Positions 12,606 to 24,892 are shown, numbered from the stretch's first letter. The stretch is 64,000 nt of DNA from Zanthoxylum bungeanum (GCA_019454045.1 SKCR01018458.1:124001-188000); one strand, 5' to 3'. The notes: a model not told the origin generated them from the sequence alone. Numbers and translations: made by a program.

Positions 12606-13915
12606 TGTAGGCACTGCATTTTTACACATAGGTCCCTATGATGAGTCTCATTTTGGAGACACTACCTTTTAAGTCACGGAGGTCACGGAAAACGGACATC
12701 GGAAGGGGGAATTCAGAATAAACAAGTTCACTGTCTTCGTTGGTGCTGCGTTCGTTACTTCGTTTGAACGTCAGGCAGATTGCGGACGTTCGTGCCTCGT
12801 TCGAATTGGCGTTCGAACGGAGTCGGTATTTCTGGTTTTGCTGCTAGCCTCGTACCCCAGCCCAATTAGCCCCCCAAAGCCCATAAAACACATCCCAAAT
12901 TAAATAAATAAATATTAATTAAAACATTAACTAAATAAGATAATAATTAAATTAATTAAATAATTAATAAAACATATACCAAACATAAAATAAACAATTA
13001 CCAACTTAAACTAAAATCATGCCTAATTTAAATAATTCATATACTAAAATTAAAATAAGATATGCCTAATTAAAATCAATCCTAACCAATTAAAGCCAAT
13101 CATATATTTGACTTCCTAATCTAATAAGACATCTACCAATTTAAAAATATCTTCTCCCCCCTCAATCTTGTATATACCATTCCTATCACTCCTAATTTGG
13201 AAACTAGATCTCTTCCTTGTGAGACAAGGGCAACCCCTAGCTCTCTTCTATATAAACATGCACTAACCTAGCCAACCCCTGGCTCCCCACTCTCTCTAAT
13301 ACACGCCCAAGACATCAAGACACTCTCCATATCACACGTAAACTACAAAACACAAACAACGCACACAACAACCCTTCCCTCACCAAATTAACGAGAACAA
13401 CACATAGCAGCCCCTAACCCTTGAAATCAGTCCCTGAAAACACCGAAACTACCCCTGAAATCAGACCCAAACAGCAGCCCAATACCTCCCCAAACACACC
13501 AAAACTGTAGCCTAAAAACACCAAAAGAGCACCCAAAACAGTCCACCAAAAACATCAAAACATTCCACCAAGAACATCAAAACAGTCCACTGAAACAGAA
13601 GAATAGGACCTGAAATAGTGAGCTGAAACGGCGAGCAGAAATACAGCAAAAACAGCAGCAAAAGACGGAGAACGACGACTCAAAATAGTGAGACAACGAA
13701 CGAGAACAGTGAACCAGTGAACCGGAAGAGTTGCGGAGCATCCACCCTTCCGACGATCATGTACCGTACATCCGAGAGGTGATTTAAAAGGTTAGACTTG
13801 AGGGCACTTTTTCATTAATTTATATTCGTTTCTTTTATTATTGAATTCTATTCGCATGAGAGTCGTTTATGGATGCATGTTGTGGCTTGAATGAAATGGA
13901 AGAGTGTCGTCTCTT

Positions 13916-14011
13916 GTGGTATATAGGATGGAAACCCAGACGTAAATTCCGTAGCCGAATCCGAATGGACGGTAGTGCGGTCTGTACTTGGGATACAACT
14001 CCACGTACCAC
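13916..14011 (+). repeat. Shared 96-bp module, copy in H1
   Basis: The unit starts GTGGTATATAGG and ends CACGTACCAC, so GTGGTA and TACCAC can pair. Inside are GTAGCCGAATCCGAATGGA and a small hairpin AGTGC-GGTCT-GTACT. Near-identical copies lie at 31217-31310 (plus), 50448-50543 (minus) and 51504-51599 (minus). Confidence 0.8.
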
Positions 14012-14104
14012 TTGAGTAAACGGCACCTTCTCTTGTTTTGTGTTGCTTTGGTTTATTTATTTCTCGTCACTTGAATTCTGTATGTTGCTTAGTCCTGCAT
14101 GATT

Positions 14105-14515
14105 TAATCGAGCGCATGGGCTTAGTAAGTGGAATGAAAGATCCCCTATGGGGAGGGGTTAAAGCACTTTACCATGATGCTTTGCCGCGCCGGTTGAAGT
14201 GTGTCCGGTTGAATGCAAGATACGTTCAATTGGGCATACTTAGTTTGATATGATTGTCTTTATGTTTGTATTCATGGTTCAATCAAGCGCATGGGCTTAG
14301 TAAGTGGAATGAAAGATCCCCTATGGGGAGGGGTTAAAGCCCTTTACCACGATGCTTTGCCACGCCGGTTGATGTGTGTCCGGTTGAAAGTAAGATGTGT
14401 TCAATCGGGCATACTTAGTTTGATATGATCATCTTTATGTTTGTATGCATGATTTGATGTGACGCGCATGGGCTTAGTATGTTGGTCTAAAGGTCCTCTC
14501 TTTGAGAGATCAAGA
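14105..14515 (+). repeat. 176-bp tandem repeat in H1
   Basis: The phrase GCGCATGGGCTTAGTA recurs near 14112, 14288 and 14464. It is followed each time by a related block on fully collinear sequence for the first two units. The third unit is partial and diverged. H2 carries related units at 50650-51410. Confidence 0.8.
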
Positions 14516-14599
14516 GCCTTAAAAGGCCACCTTTACGACAGTACTCCACCGCACCCCTTTATTTTGTTGTTTATGTATTGCGTCTCATTTCATGCATCA

Positions 14600-15030
14600 G
14601 GTCTGTTCCCGTTCGAACGCGTTTACGAACGCAACTCGAACGCGCATGTATTTTTCCTTGTCATGGATCAGGTCTTATTTCTGTTTGAACGCGTTCACGA
14701 ACGCCATACGAACATGAGCATTCTGTTTCATTTCCATTCGAACGCATTCACAAACGCCACACGAACATGAGTATTCTGTTTCATTTTCGTTCGAACGCGT
14801 TCACAAACGCCACACGAACGTGAGCATTCTGTTTCATTTCCGTTCGAACGTGTTCACAAACGCCACACGAACGTGAGCATTCTGTTTCATTTCCGTTCGA
14901 ACGCGTTCACAAATGCCACATGAACGTGAGTATTCTGTTTCATTTCCGTTCGAACGCGTTTACAAACGCTACTCGAACGAGAACCTTATGTTTACTATTC
15001 GAACGCGTCTACGAACGCTGCACGAACGCA
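14600..15030 (+). repeat. 53-bp CpG-rich tandem repeat in H1
   Basis: About eight units each carry a variant of CGTTCGAACGCGTTCAC followed by AAACGCCACACGAACG. They start near 14611, 14681, 14736, 14789, 14841, 14894, 14947 and 14995. The units are rich in CpG and in the palindrome TTCGAA. H2 has about four related units near 50200-50400. Confidence 0.85.
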
Positions 15031-15639
15031 CACGGTAAACAGATCCTCTTGCATCACATTACGACATGTCCATCTTAGCATATGGTTACCCCTTTGTACG
15101 CTATGCATTTATATTACCTCTCTAGTTGTCTGTTTCCGTTATGCGTCTACAATATTATTTGTCGTCATTTTGATTTCCTTTACATTACACGCAAATGTTA
15201 CCATGACTGTTTGTGTTTATATTTACATGAATGATTGAATTCTTATGACGTTATGTGCTTGTTGTTGCAAAGGCCTACTTTTGATCATGTGAATTTGGCA
15301 ATAAGATTTGGTTTCATGTATGTTAGATGTAAACTATACTTTTAAGCATGTGAATCTAGGATTGTGTTGCACTTGGAAATATATGTCATAGGCTTGGTTG
15401 GATTATTGCATAAATCTTTACATTACAAGTTGCATAAGTAAGGGACCATTCCGAACCCAATGGTTTGAGGTCTTCCCTTGCGAGGGGTGAGTGCGGCCTT
15501 AAATCTTTGTCCGGTTCACACCGGGTGGCGACTCCCTTATTCTCTAGTTTAGTCCTCCGTTGGCTATTCCGTACTCCCAACTAGGCCCCCGAGCCTGGAA
15601 CAGCATGCGTCGTCCAGTTTTCTGTGTTCCCACAATTAG

Positions 15640-16130
15640 GTAAATATACCATATCTAGAATAATCATCAATAAATGTGACGAAGTATTCATAAAAACCTT
15701 GGGCTCTCACATTCATTGGTCCGCAAATGTCCGAAATTATTAGCTCAAATGGTTAACTGGCTCTTATACATTTTCCAGTAAAAGGTCTCTTGGTCATTTT
15801 TCCTTCTAACAAGATTCGCAGACTGATAAAGTTCTGAGCTCTAACTGGTTTAAGGCTTCATTCCTTATCAACCTATATATCCAGTCAAGGCTAATATGAC
15901 CAAGTATAAGATGCCACAGATATGTGTCATCGTGAGAAATCTTTTGCTGTTTAGTTTTAGGTTTCTCAACCTTAAACATTTCAGCATTGAGAAGTGTCCT
16001 ATGTGTTAACGGTCTTAACACTTACAAGTTATCTCCTAGTTTCCTTAGCATATAGGTAATCCATTTTTTAAATAATCACTATTATTATTAGATAAAATCA
16101 TAACCATTATTCAATAGTTTTGAGACAGAA
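15640..16130 (-). pseudogene. Integrase N-terminal part of element A
   Basis: The minus frame at 15806-16021 gives DDTYLWHLILGHISLDWIYR and LRTLSVCESC. This is the pre-integrase HHCC zinc-finger region. The stretch 15640-15800 continues with GPMNVRAQGFYEYFVTFIDD up to the H1 insertion point. Stops break the frame between the two pieces. E carries the same region at 48790-49080. Confidence 0.85.
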
Positions 16131-16139
16131 ATCAAATTT

Positions 16140-16577
16140 CTATGACAAAATAGAAACTAACACCATTTTGTTTAAATTCAAATAACTTTTATTTGAAAAA
16201 TTTAAACTGGAAACTCCCACTGCTTTTGCTGAAACAACATCCATTGTCCCGACCCTCATAGTGTAGTCACCTTCAGCAAGGTCCCTCCATGAGTCAAGTA
16301 GCTGCAAAGAAGAACAAACATGGTTAGTGGCTCCAGAATCAACAATCCAAGCGAATTTATCATCCTCCACTAATAGAGATTCGATAATAAGTAAATCATA
16401 TTTACCTGTAGCATTTTTCTCTTTTTGCTCAGCAATGTATTTAGGAAAATTCCTTTTCCAATGCCCGTTCTTGTTGCAGTGGAAATATTTTCCCTTGGGC
16501 TTGGTATCATGGGAGCCTTTCTTGTTCTTCTTCTTCATGGGCTTAACATTAGCCTTCCCATTTCTTTTCTTTTTCAT
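16140..16577 (-). pseudogene. Zinc knuckle and protease of element A
   Basis: A lysine-rich stretch is followed by a degraded CCHC knuckle, YFHCNKNGHWKRNF, in which the first and last Cys have become Tyr and Phe. Then comes the aspartic protease motif WIVDSGATNHVCSS. DSGA is the active-site triad region of retroviral-type aspartic proteases. The frame ends early at 16140, where E continues with LFIHGFRRNF. Confidence 0.87.
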
Positions 16578-16579
16578 CT

Positions 16580-17194
16580 TTGCAGATTTAGAAGACTCTG
16601 CAATATTTTTGCCTCATCACTGGGTTTAGGAGGATCCACAAGCATGGACTCGTAGTGGGTGAGCTCATTAAGCAGCTAGGTCAAAGTAAAAGTCAACTTG
16701 TTCATAACATAGTTACTTTTAAACTTTAGGAAACTCTTCGGAAGAGTTTCCATAATCATGGTCACCTGACTACGCTCTTCAATACAAGCTCCATGGGTTT
16801 CAGCAATGTTGAGATAAGTAATTATCCTCAAGACATGCTCTTGGACTAATGTCCCATCCTTCATCTTAGCAGTCATCGCTGAGACCATAGCCTCATGACG
16901 TTGACGCTCTGAAGGCTGCCCGAACATGCCTGTAATGACTCCATCATCTGAGATGCTGAAGCCATGGGCTCATGCTTTACAGTAAGAACCTCGGACATCC
17001 TTGCTAGCAAGTAGCAGCGGGCTTTCTCATTAGCTGCGACCTATTTCTAGTAGGCATCGCGTACAGCTTGGCTAGGATTTTTGGCTTGCTCGGGAGGACA
17101 CTCCTCCATCAGATAAAATTTATGTCTTCACAGACTAGGATAGCGTTCATGTTACTTTTCCACTTAACATAGTTTTCTCCCGTTAATTTATCAT
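16580..17194 (-). pseudogene. gag of element A
   Basis: The minus frame at 16676-16927 reads MFGQPSERQRHEAMVSAMTA and VTMIMETLPKSFLKFKSNYV, a copia gag (UBN2-type) sequence. Upstream, to about 17194, the N-terminus can be followed with frameshifts. The likely start ATG has a one-base deletion relative to the E start at 47501. Gag would form the particle that packages the RNA. Confidence 0.85.
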
Positions 17195-17354
17195 TTGAGA
17201 GTATATAAATAATTAGAGAACATGGCTGAAAAATAAAATAAACATGCATTTAACATTCATTCGTCGCATATTAAAATTATCAACTGATTTTGGCATAAAA
17301 TTAAACATGAATAACGAATTAGAAACCTAAGATAATTACTATGCCACGAAAATC

Positions 17355-19009
17355 TAAAATAAAAATAAAAATGCAAAGAATATGTGAAGTTGAAGTTTAA
17401 TGGAATATACTATGTAATGGTTTTAGTATAGAAGTGTTGGTAATACTTTTGGGTGAAATAGATATTGGGAAGCAAAGTGTTGGAATCCTGAAAAACAGGC
17501 TAGCGTCGCGACATGCAACCCTTGCGTGAAGATCACGAATTTTCACAAATTCATTACTGGAATTATGAGCATCGCGATGCCCAGGGCCTTACTTCGTTAC
17601 GTGAAGATATATGATGCTCACTGGTTTATCAACATGTATGGGCGTCGTGACGCGTATCAAAAAGAGGCTCTACCCGTGTCTAATTAGGTGAGCATCGCAA
17701 CGTGCCAGACCTGGCATCGCGACGCGATACAAGAAAAGTTTAATCATATTTCAGTTTCAATCTAGGATGTTAAGGACCATCCTAAGAGTTTCATATTTAG
17801 GTACATACACGCGATAAGACAAGTCACAAGCATAACATGTCATGTGGTGTTGATGGATTAGTAAAATTGAGAAGTTTAGTCTAACCTCAAAACATGTCTC
17901 ATGCTTTATATCTAATTAAGTTTCTCGATTATAGATCATTGCAGGAACCACTACTCATTCGGCGAAGTGAAGTAACGCTAGCGGGACTCCAAATCAGTGA
18001 GTGGATCCTTGTCTCAAACTGATTTCATTTAAGTTGTTTTAATATAATACTTACTTTTTAGCACATAGGGCCTTAGCCGAAATAATTTACGGATATTTTA
18101 TGATTAAGAAATGTTTTGGAAGGAAATGATTTTTGAAGCATGATTTTATGTTTTCGAGGCATGAGGGAAAAACCCACCTCAGTATGTAACTTGACTCAGA
18201 TATGAAATTGACAGATTCATATATCTGTTCACATGTATTTCAGGACTAGGGATGACAGATGCCTTTAGATCCTAGATTCAGAGTCTGGAGGGTAGTATAG
18301 ATTCGCACCTCGGCTCCAAATTTATAGATTGGGGGACGACGATACGTAACCCCCAAGACTACCTGATTTCAGGGCTAGGGGGACGACGATATGTAACGCC
18401 CCTAGACCCTTGTTTCAGGGACAAGTAGTGACATGTTTTGGGGGATGGCGATGCGTAACACCTCAATGTCATGGATTTGCACTCTTGGCTCTAGTTAGGC
18501 GTATAAGGGGATGACGATACGTAACGTCCCCATATGTTATGTTTTCAGCAGAGGTTCATAAACAGTTTTCCAGAAATAGATTTTCAATATCGGATTTTCA
18601 GAGACAGCTTTACAGAAAAGATGATTTCAAGAAAGTGTTTTCATAAATACTTTCGCAAAAATAGTTTTTGGAAAATATTTCTAGAAAGAAAGTTGTTTCA
18701 AATAAAGAAAGAGATTTCAAAAGAGATGATTTGAGATAAATTTGGTTTTAGAACTATGGATCTTTCAAAGAAGCATTGAGTTCCATTTTATTTCAATTGT
18801 CCACTCACTTAGATCGTTCAAATGATCTAACCCCCCACTCCCAATTTCTTGTTTTGCAGGTTTACTCAGAGGTCGAGCTCAGGAGGATGGATACTAATGG
18901 CAGTCACTTGGGTTGTTCGGCCCACTGGGTCAAGTCAGAGTTAGAGTTCTGTCAAGTCAAGTAAATTCCAGTTTTCAAATATTTGTACAACAAAGTTGTG
19001 TGCGTATGC
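17355..19009. mobile_element. Region I: fragment of unassigned LTR-like repeat
   Basis: No protein domain is visible. At 17508-17720 there are several TCGCGACG or TCGCGATG palindromes. At 18325-18525 the phrase GGGGGACGACGATACGTAAC recurs about four times with drift. The run at 18540-18760 is AT-rich and simple. CCCCCCACTCCCAATTTC followed by TTTTGCAGG near 18830-18860 looks like the tail of some Ty3/gypsy LTRs. Element D inserted at 19010. The left boundary with A is placed only where A stops matching E. Confidence 0.5.
18325..18525 (+). repeat. GACGACGATACGTAAC repeats in region I
   Basis: Four imperfect units occur near 18331, 18371, 18440 and 18503. Each is a G-run, then (G)ACGACGATACGTAAC or a close variant, then a C-run. 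The G-run and C-run could pair across the core. Confidence 0.75.
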
Positions 19010-21372
19010 TGTTGGAGTTGGTGCTCGGCGCGCCAAATTTTATTGTATTTATTGTAAATACGATGTACATTATATTTTATTATGAATAAAATTAAGTAAT
19101 TTTCATCAATATAATCATATATATGGTAAATGTGTAAAATACCTTAGAATGAATAGTTATGACATAATTACAAAAACGCCGCAATTGTTACTGAGAAACG
19201 TCATAATATAATTCATTCTTAAAATATTCCTGATCAAGGTTTACATATCTGGTCGGTAAATAAACCTATGAGACCGGTACGAGTCGTATATTAGAATTAT
19301 TCTAATGGTTTGTCTCAGTAAACCATGAGTCTTGGGAGACTCATATAGACACGTAGGTATTTATTGGATAAATATTGAACAACTCATTTAAAGATTCCTA
19401 ATAGATGGTACACCAACGTCAATAGGAATCTTTACGAGTCGAATAACATATTAGCTCCTTTAATTTCAGATACCACTGTGGATCTATGAGATATCCTCCA
19501 TACTTTGATAACATTCACGTCAACGATCTATTAAGATCAGACCTCCGTCTATTCATAAGGTATGGACTGATACTCATGATATCTTGTGGTGTATCCAGAG
19601 AGGATCTGTCAGTCCCATGTACGAGATTTAAGTGTCCAATTTGTCACTCTTTGAAATCCTTGGCCGAGGTATAATTCGGAGACGAGATCCGAATATTTGA
19701 TGTTTAATCTATATCTCCGGAATAATTCGGATGCAATGATTTGGACTTGAATGGTTCAACTTGATTTTCTGTGATCATCGTGATTTGTGAGTGGACAAAT
19801 TACGAACATGGAAATAGTTTCCATGACAGATAAACTTGAACCTAAAGAGTCCCACGATATAAAGTGTATTTGTTGAGCACTTGGGCAATTAATTATAGAT
19901 AATTCGGATTATTCATAATTTACATATGCGTATTAAATAATATGTATTTGTATACGATACATAATATTGATTATATACATATTATTGACCAATTAGATTT
20001 TGACACTTGTTTTTATTATTATTATTATTAATTAATAGTTAATTAATTAGTAATAATGATAAATGGAAGAATATTCTTGGAATATTTTTCCATATTTTTA
20101 TTTTATCTTTTTGTTAATTAAATAAAATAGACTAATTAATTTGTTAATTAATTTATTTTTCGATAAGAATATTATTAGGAATATTATTATTATTTGGCCA
20201 ATTTTAATTGGCTATTCCATGTTTTTTTTACACATGTTTTTAATTAACAAAAAATATCAAAATAATTATTTTTAAAGGATAAGATCATGAGGTGTCAAAA
20301 TTATAACAAAAAATAATTGTTATTTTATTAAAAAAATTCTCAATTTTCGAAATTTGGAGAATTATTATATAAATGGAACTTGTTTCCATTTTGCAAGGCT
20401 TTTAGCCATTCTCATGTGTTGAGAAATTAAAAAAAAAAAAGGGTTAGGGTTCTAAACAACTTATCAACATCAAAAGGAGAAGAAATTGATTAATTGGAAG
20501 CTTGAAATTAAGGTAATGAAAGGTTCCAATTTCTAATTTCTTAATTTTTTCTTAAGCATGAAAGTATGTATTGGATATGTATTTTGCATGTCTTAAAATT
20601 ATATGTATCTTGGATATGTATATGATTCAAAAATTTGGTGTTGATTGTTTAGTAAACCTTAATAGTTTTCTTTATTAAGCATGTGTTGTTAGATTAATTA
20701 GTAAATTAATCTTAAAATTAAAATTACCATTCTACATTGATATTACTACTCTAATATTTCCTAGAATTATTCTTGGAACTTTGTATTGTGGTGATTAATT
20801 TTGGTGTAAATTAATTGGATTAATTTTGTGATTAAGTTGAATTTTGGCATGAAAATGGAAAAAAAATAAAAACTGGATCAGATCTGTTTTTGGTTATTAA
20901 ATTAGAATATTTTTCATGTAAAAATATGTTATTTGGAATATATTGGATGTGTATTGGGTGGTGGATAAATTCCGGAAATTATTCCGGGGAGAAAACGCGA
21001 GAAAACGGTGAAATTCGGGTCGAAACGAGCTCATCGTGTGCCGGCTATGAAACCAGTGAACTGGGCACTGTTCGGGCAGCCCAAGGGCTTACCGAACACT
21101 ACCCAAGTGTCCGGTTGGCCCGGCTCGGCTGATGGTCAACAGGCTTGACCGTTTTCCCGTTACGTGTAGTTTTTGTCGAAAAATATTTTCGTAAAATAAT
21201 TCGTGGTGTAACGAAATATATTACGTTATTAAATGTTAAGAAATAATATATTTAAACTTATTTGGGTGAATTAAAAATATTTGATATTTCTTAATTCGCT
21301 CAGAAAAGTTTTAAAATATTTAAAAACCATTTTCGCCTTCTGCCGCACCCTTCCGTTGCGTACACCCCAACA
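19010..21372 (+). repeat. 5' LTR of element D
   Basis: This 2,363-bp LTR runs from TGTTGGAGTTGGTGC to CACCCCAACA, followed by the primer site. A TATA box candidate, TATATAAA, lies near 20367. The start repeats at 63414 with clearly visible divergence, so D looks older than C. Confidence 0.92.
20365..20373 (+). promoter_or_regulatory. TATA box candidate in D LTR
   Basis: TATATAAA sits about 1 kb before the LTR end within AT-rich U3-like sequence. The position is plausible for the retroelement promoter, but no start site can be seen. Confidence 0.45.
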
Positions 21373-21375
21373 AAA

Positions 21376-21386
21376 TGGTATCAGAG
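21376..21386 (+). other. Primer binding site of element D (Met-tRNA)
   Basis: TGGTATCAGAG lies three bases after the LTR end, complementary to the initiator-Met tRNA 3' end. Confidence 0.88.
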
Positions 21387-22120
21387 TATCTGATCCCACA
21401 TTCAAAATAATTTTTCATGCCTTAAATATTTGATATTTAATTCAATTTATTTTGCACATGCTTGAGAATTAATTGATTGAATTAATTATTTTGGTTGTTT
21501 GACTGTATTTGTAAAATCCCCGTAATATGGCTTTGTGTTTTGTAAGTGTATTGTACACTAATTGGTCTGTGTCGTCAATACGGATATAAATAATTTTTTT
21601 TCATGATACCGTGGTTGTGTCTGCGAAAGATGTGTGAATATGATTAATGGAAATTTGTTTATACCGGTAAAACTTATTTGATAAGAAATAAATTCGAGCG
21701 AACATGCATACCAATAGATGCCAAAGTAGTGAGGTGATGCATTAGTACCTTGGATATGTATATTGACGAGTATTGCCTTGAATACGCCCCATCCAATAGA
21801 TGCTAATACAGTGAGGATCGGAAACGGTTCAGGACCTATTTAAAGAGTCACATTGGATGTGATGGTAATTGTTACCTACTTTCAAATATATTTGGGCACT
21901 ATATGCCAAAGTTGTGTGTTTCAATATATTTGTGATGTCTACTTCCTGCTATAGAATTTAATTTAATAATTTAATTCTCGTATTTTTTTGGGGATTATCA
22001 ATTTATGTAAAGTAGTGGGAGGGCATCCTTATATTAAAAATCCATGATATGTTGGATGTTTTGTGATATTGATGAAATTAATTTTATCTGCTAACTCATG
22101 TTTCTTTTGTAAAGTTTGTG
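21387..22120 (+). other. Leader of element D
   Basis: This is untranslated sequence between the primer site and the gag ATG. A phrase like CCAATAGATGC(T/C)AA recurs near 21711 and 21792. No coding region is supported. Confidence 0.6.
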
Positions 22121-22930
22121 ATGGCAGCTACTACTACTTCTAATCCTTTTGCTCGTGTCCTGGACGCGAATAAATTAACTGGTCTTGAGAATTTTAGTGA
22201 ATGGGAATTGGATCTTAAGATAGTCTTGAGATCGGAGAAGTTGGGTATTGTGCTGGATAATCCAGTGCCGCTGGATATTTCACTAGAGTCTTTACCTGAA
22301 GAGATGGAGGTATCTGAGAAGTGGAAGGATGATGATCTGAGAGTCAGGTCACTCATTCTCTGTTCTATGTCTCCTAATCTAAAGAGGCAATATGTTGATA
22401 TGTCTGACTCCTACAACATTATAACTCAACTTCGGGAGCTATTTCTAAACCAGAAGCAGACCTTAGTGTATAGAATCTCTGTGGAATTATTCCACGCTCG
22501 TTTGGCTGATGGCAAGCCGTGAGTCCATATGTCCTGCACATGATGGATCTCATAGAGCAGTTTCGAAAGTTTGACTTTCAGCTAAATGAGACATTGGGAA
22601 GGAATTTGATTTTTGGCTCACTCCCACCGGCATATTCCCAGTTCATTATGAACTTAAACATGCACGGTATTCATTGTTCCAACAGTCAGTTGCATATGAT
22701 GCTTCAGACTGCTGAGGAGGACATCAAGAAGGGTATGCCGACACTCATATCAAAGTCCTTTTTACCTAGTTCTTCTTCTTCTCAATCTACGAGATCAGGC
22801 AAGAAGAAGAAGAAGAAAAAGACAAAGAAGATTGGTTCTGGTGTTCCTCCCAAAGGAAAAGTTGAAAAGCCAGGCAAGTCGAAGAAGAAAAAAGCCGATG
22901 AGGACAAGTGCCATCACTGTGGCAAGATTT
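22121..22930 (+). pseudogene. gag of element D, cut by element C
   Basis: This is a copia gag of UBN2 type. I chose ATG 22121 because it follows the leader directly and begins MAATTTSNPFARVLDANKL, a typical gag N-terminus. The first frame runs to 22522 and the frame then shifts by one base to 22519-22930. The C-terminus is lysine-rich (KKKKKKKTKK, about 22800) and ends in the zinc knuckle start CHHCGKI. Element C inserted within the knuckle. Past C, at 28199, the knuckle continues in the same frame with RRNF, so its last Cys is now Phe, and stops replace two residues. Confidence 0.9.
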
Positions 22931-22933
22931 AAC

Positions 22934-24878
22934 TGTTGGAAATAATTACCAAGCCCCAAGATCAACAAGAACAAGCAAAATATATAAATACATGAATGAA
23001 TAAATTGAAGTATGGCGGAATCATACTCACAATACTTGAAAATGGATGCTAAGATGATGCGAAATTCCTCCCTTGTGCAGTGAAGCTCTCGGCCAAGAAG
23101 AAAAGAGGGACTCCAAGTCGAGTTTGATCCTTCCAAGCTCAAGGATTAGTTTCCCATATCACCTATGTATGATCCCTTGAAGGTGCTAACCTTTGTTGTG
23201 ATTTTGAATGCACAACTTCTTCAAATCTTGCCACAAAAATTGAAGAAATGGAGAGCCCAAAACTGCATGTAGTTTCGGCAATGTGAGAGTGAGAGGTTGA
23301 ATGATTTTTGTTACAAAAAATCAATTTATATTTATGCCATAATATTTATTAAATTAATAATAAACTTATGACACAAATCATGCAATGGCTTAGAGTGTCA
23401 AACACTCAAACTCCATGCAAAACCATTGAGTGTATTGTACACTATCACCATGCAATGTATTAACAATTAAATAATGCATAAAATGACATGTGTCATGTGG
23501 GCCCCACACAACCCAAATGAAAGTGGGCCCACGTGTACTCACGCGTTCGGGTTCGATATTTCCGAAATACCGAACTTTCGTCGCGACGTTAATTAAATCG
23601 AATTTAAATAAATAATTGCGCCTACCGAAATTATTATTTACGTCGCTAACGAATTAATTCTAAATTAACTCGTTTGCCCGAATTAAAATCTAATTTTAAT
23701 TTCGCGTCGAAATCGAATTTCGATTATTATATCGAATATAATATTTTTACGATTAATTCCAAATTAATCGTTCTCTCTCATTGTATAGTACTTTATCCAA
23801 GATAAAGTCTCTCCGTAATTAATCCAAGATTAATCGAGTTTAAATCATACGTCATTGGTGAATCTTCGGGAAGCGACCCAAGAGATCTCTGGATATGTTG
23901 GCAGTAAATACGGTCGTTAGATTATCCGAACACGTACGTACCAAGTACTACGTTTTTACCGATTTACAAGACAAGGTTAGCCTCTAGCAAAACGCCATGC
24001 CTACCCAATTCAGAAATATTCTTATTGGAATATAAGATCTATAACAGGCGTAGTATACCGTAGTATAGTGTATATCGAACCAGTATCGGATGATCACATG
24101 TAAGGCCTGGGGCTGGAGATGTGTCTGCCCCGTACGATACACATATCGGACATCAAACAACCAGTCTCTTTGAATCGGATAATCCTGACCTAGTCATATT
24201 ATCCCGATGGTTGCAACCATTATAGAGTACTAGTTCTGTATCCCTCGCGATCATCATCTCAATATGTCTGAAGTGATACTTCCATCTTGACATCACACCC
24301 AATACACTACGATTCTCGATAAACCCAGAAGAGGTGTACACAGAACCCGTTAAAGCCCTGGACCACCAAAACTAAAGTTTACCGATTGTCGTAAGTACTA
24401 GCGATGCAAGTCTCAGGTTAAGATCATATGCACCTACCCTGAAGCGGACTCCCATAGACACGCAGACATACTACCAATGGGATTCGCGGGGTCTATCCAG
24501 AGCGAAGCTGTTTTCCGTACCATCGGTAAAACACAACCTCCTACCGCACTTGCATAAGTATCCTATACTTAAATATATGAGAACTATACCGTTGTGCCCT
24601 CACAACATGCACAAGTGCAGTACTAGTCTATTCCGCATTATCGATGTCCAATCTCGATAATACTACGACTAGGGATATTTAATGATTAAACCTTTATGGA
24701 TTGATACCGTCTCATATCATCACAATCCGGAACTAATCATAGGGACTCTTACCATTTATATCAAAGTAAATAAATTACAAAACGGTAAAAGGCAATTTCA
24801 TTACTACATAGTTAATTTTGTACAATAATACAATATCATTTACAAAATAGTGACGCTATGGGTCATAACTGTCTAACA
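22934..24878 (-). repeat. 3' LTR of element C
   Basis: This 1,945-bp LTR reads TGTTAGACAGTTATGACCC on the minus strand and ends CCAACA at 22934. It matches B LTR sequence over long stretches, including the ATAGCGTCACTATTT start region. Confidence 0.92.
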
Positions 24879-24887
24879 ATCTCCCAC
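24879..24887 (-). other. Polypurine tract of element C
   Basis: The minus-strand GTGGGAGAT lies directly before the LTR start, the same motif as in A, B and E. Confidence 0.8.
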
Positions 24888-24892
24888 TTGGC

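Larger units (their letters stand above)
12606..15634 (+). mobile_element. H1: solo-LTR-like element in A integrase
   Basis: A 3,029-bp unit starts TGTAGGCACTGC and ends TTCCCACA. It is bounded by the 5-bp TSD ATTAG (12601-12605 and 15635-15639). It has no LTR pair, primer site or protein domain, only a TATA-like TATATAAAC near 13247, so a solo LTR is the best reading. The 3' end contains GGTGGCGACTCC, a phrase I associate from memory with large Ty3/gypsy LTRs. H2 (49720-53141) is the same family in reverse. It holds a 96-bp structured module (13916-14011), a 176-bp repeat and a 53-bp CpG-rich repeat. Confidence 0.75.
1..17354 (-). mobile_element. Copia element A, interrupted by B and H1
   Basis: This is a Ty1/copia LTR retrotransposon read on the minus strand. 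Removing B (381-10261) and H1 (12606-15634) gives the order gag, protease, integrase, reverse transcriptase, RNase H, polypurine tract, LTR, which is the copia order. Its 3' LTR runs off the window at base 1. The LTR start and the polyprotein closely match element E, so A and E are one family. Homology to the E leader stops near 17354, so the A 5' LTR is deleted or displaced by region I. All reading frames carry stops and frameshifts, so A is not autonomous now. Confidence 0.9.

Noticed and set aside
14459..15030. Tandem repeats in H1 as a CRISPR array or a repeat protein gene
   Set aside because: The units are directly joined with no unique spacers, there are no cas genes, and this is plant DNA. 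The open frame (14459-14770) follows the repeat period.
12606..15634. H1 as a CACTA, Helitron or MITE element
   Set aside because: Ends are TG...CA, the TSD is 5 bp, terminal inverted repeats are trivial, and no CACTA or CTRR end is present.
16327..16655. Plus-strand frames opposite A gag/protease
   Set aside because: They are antisense shadows of the lysine-rich gag region, read as Phe/Leu-rich peptides. The minus strand carries clear retroelement motifs.
22795..23142. Minus-strand 115-codon frame near the D/C junction
   Set aside because: It spans the D gag lysine tract and the start of the C LTR, two unrelated sequences joined by insertion.
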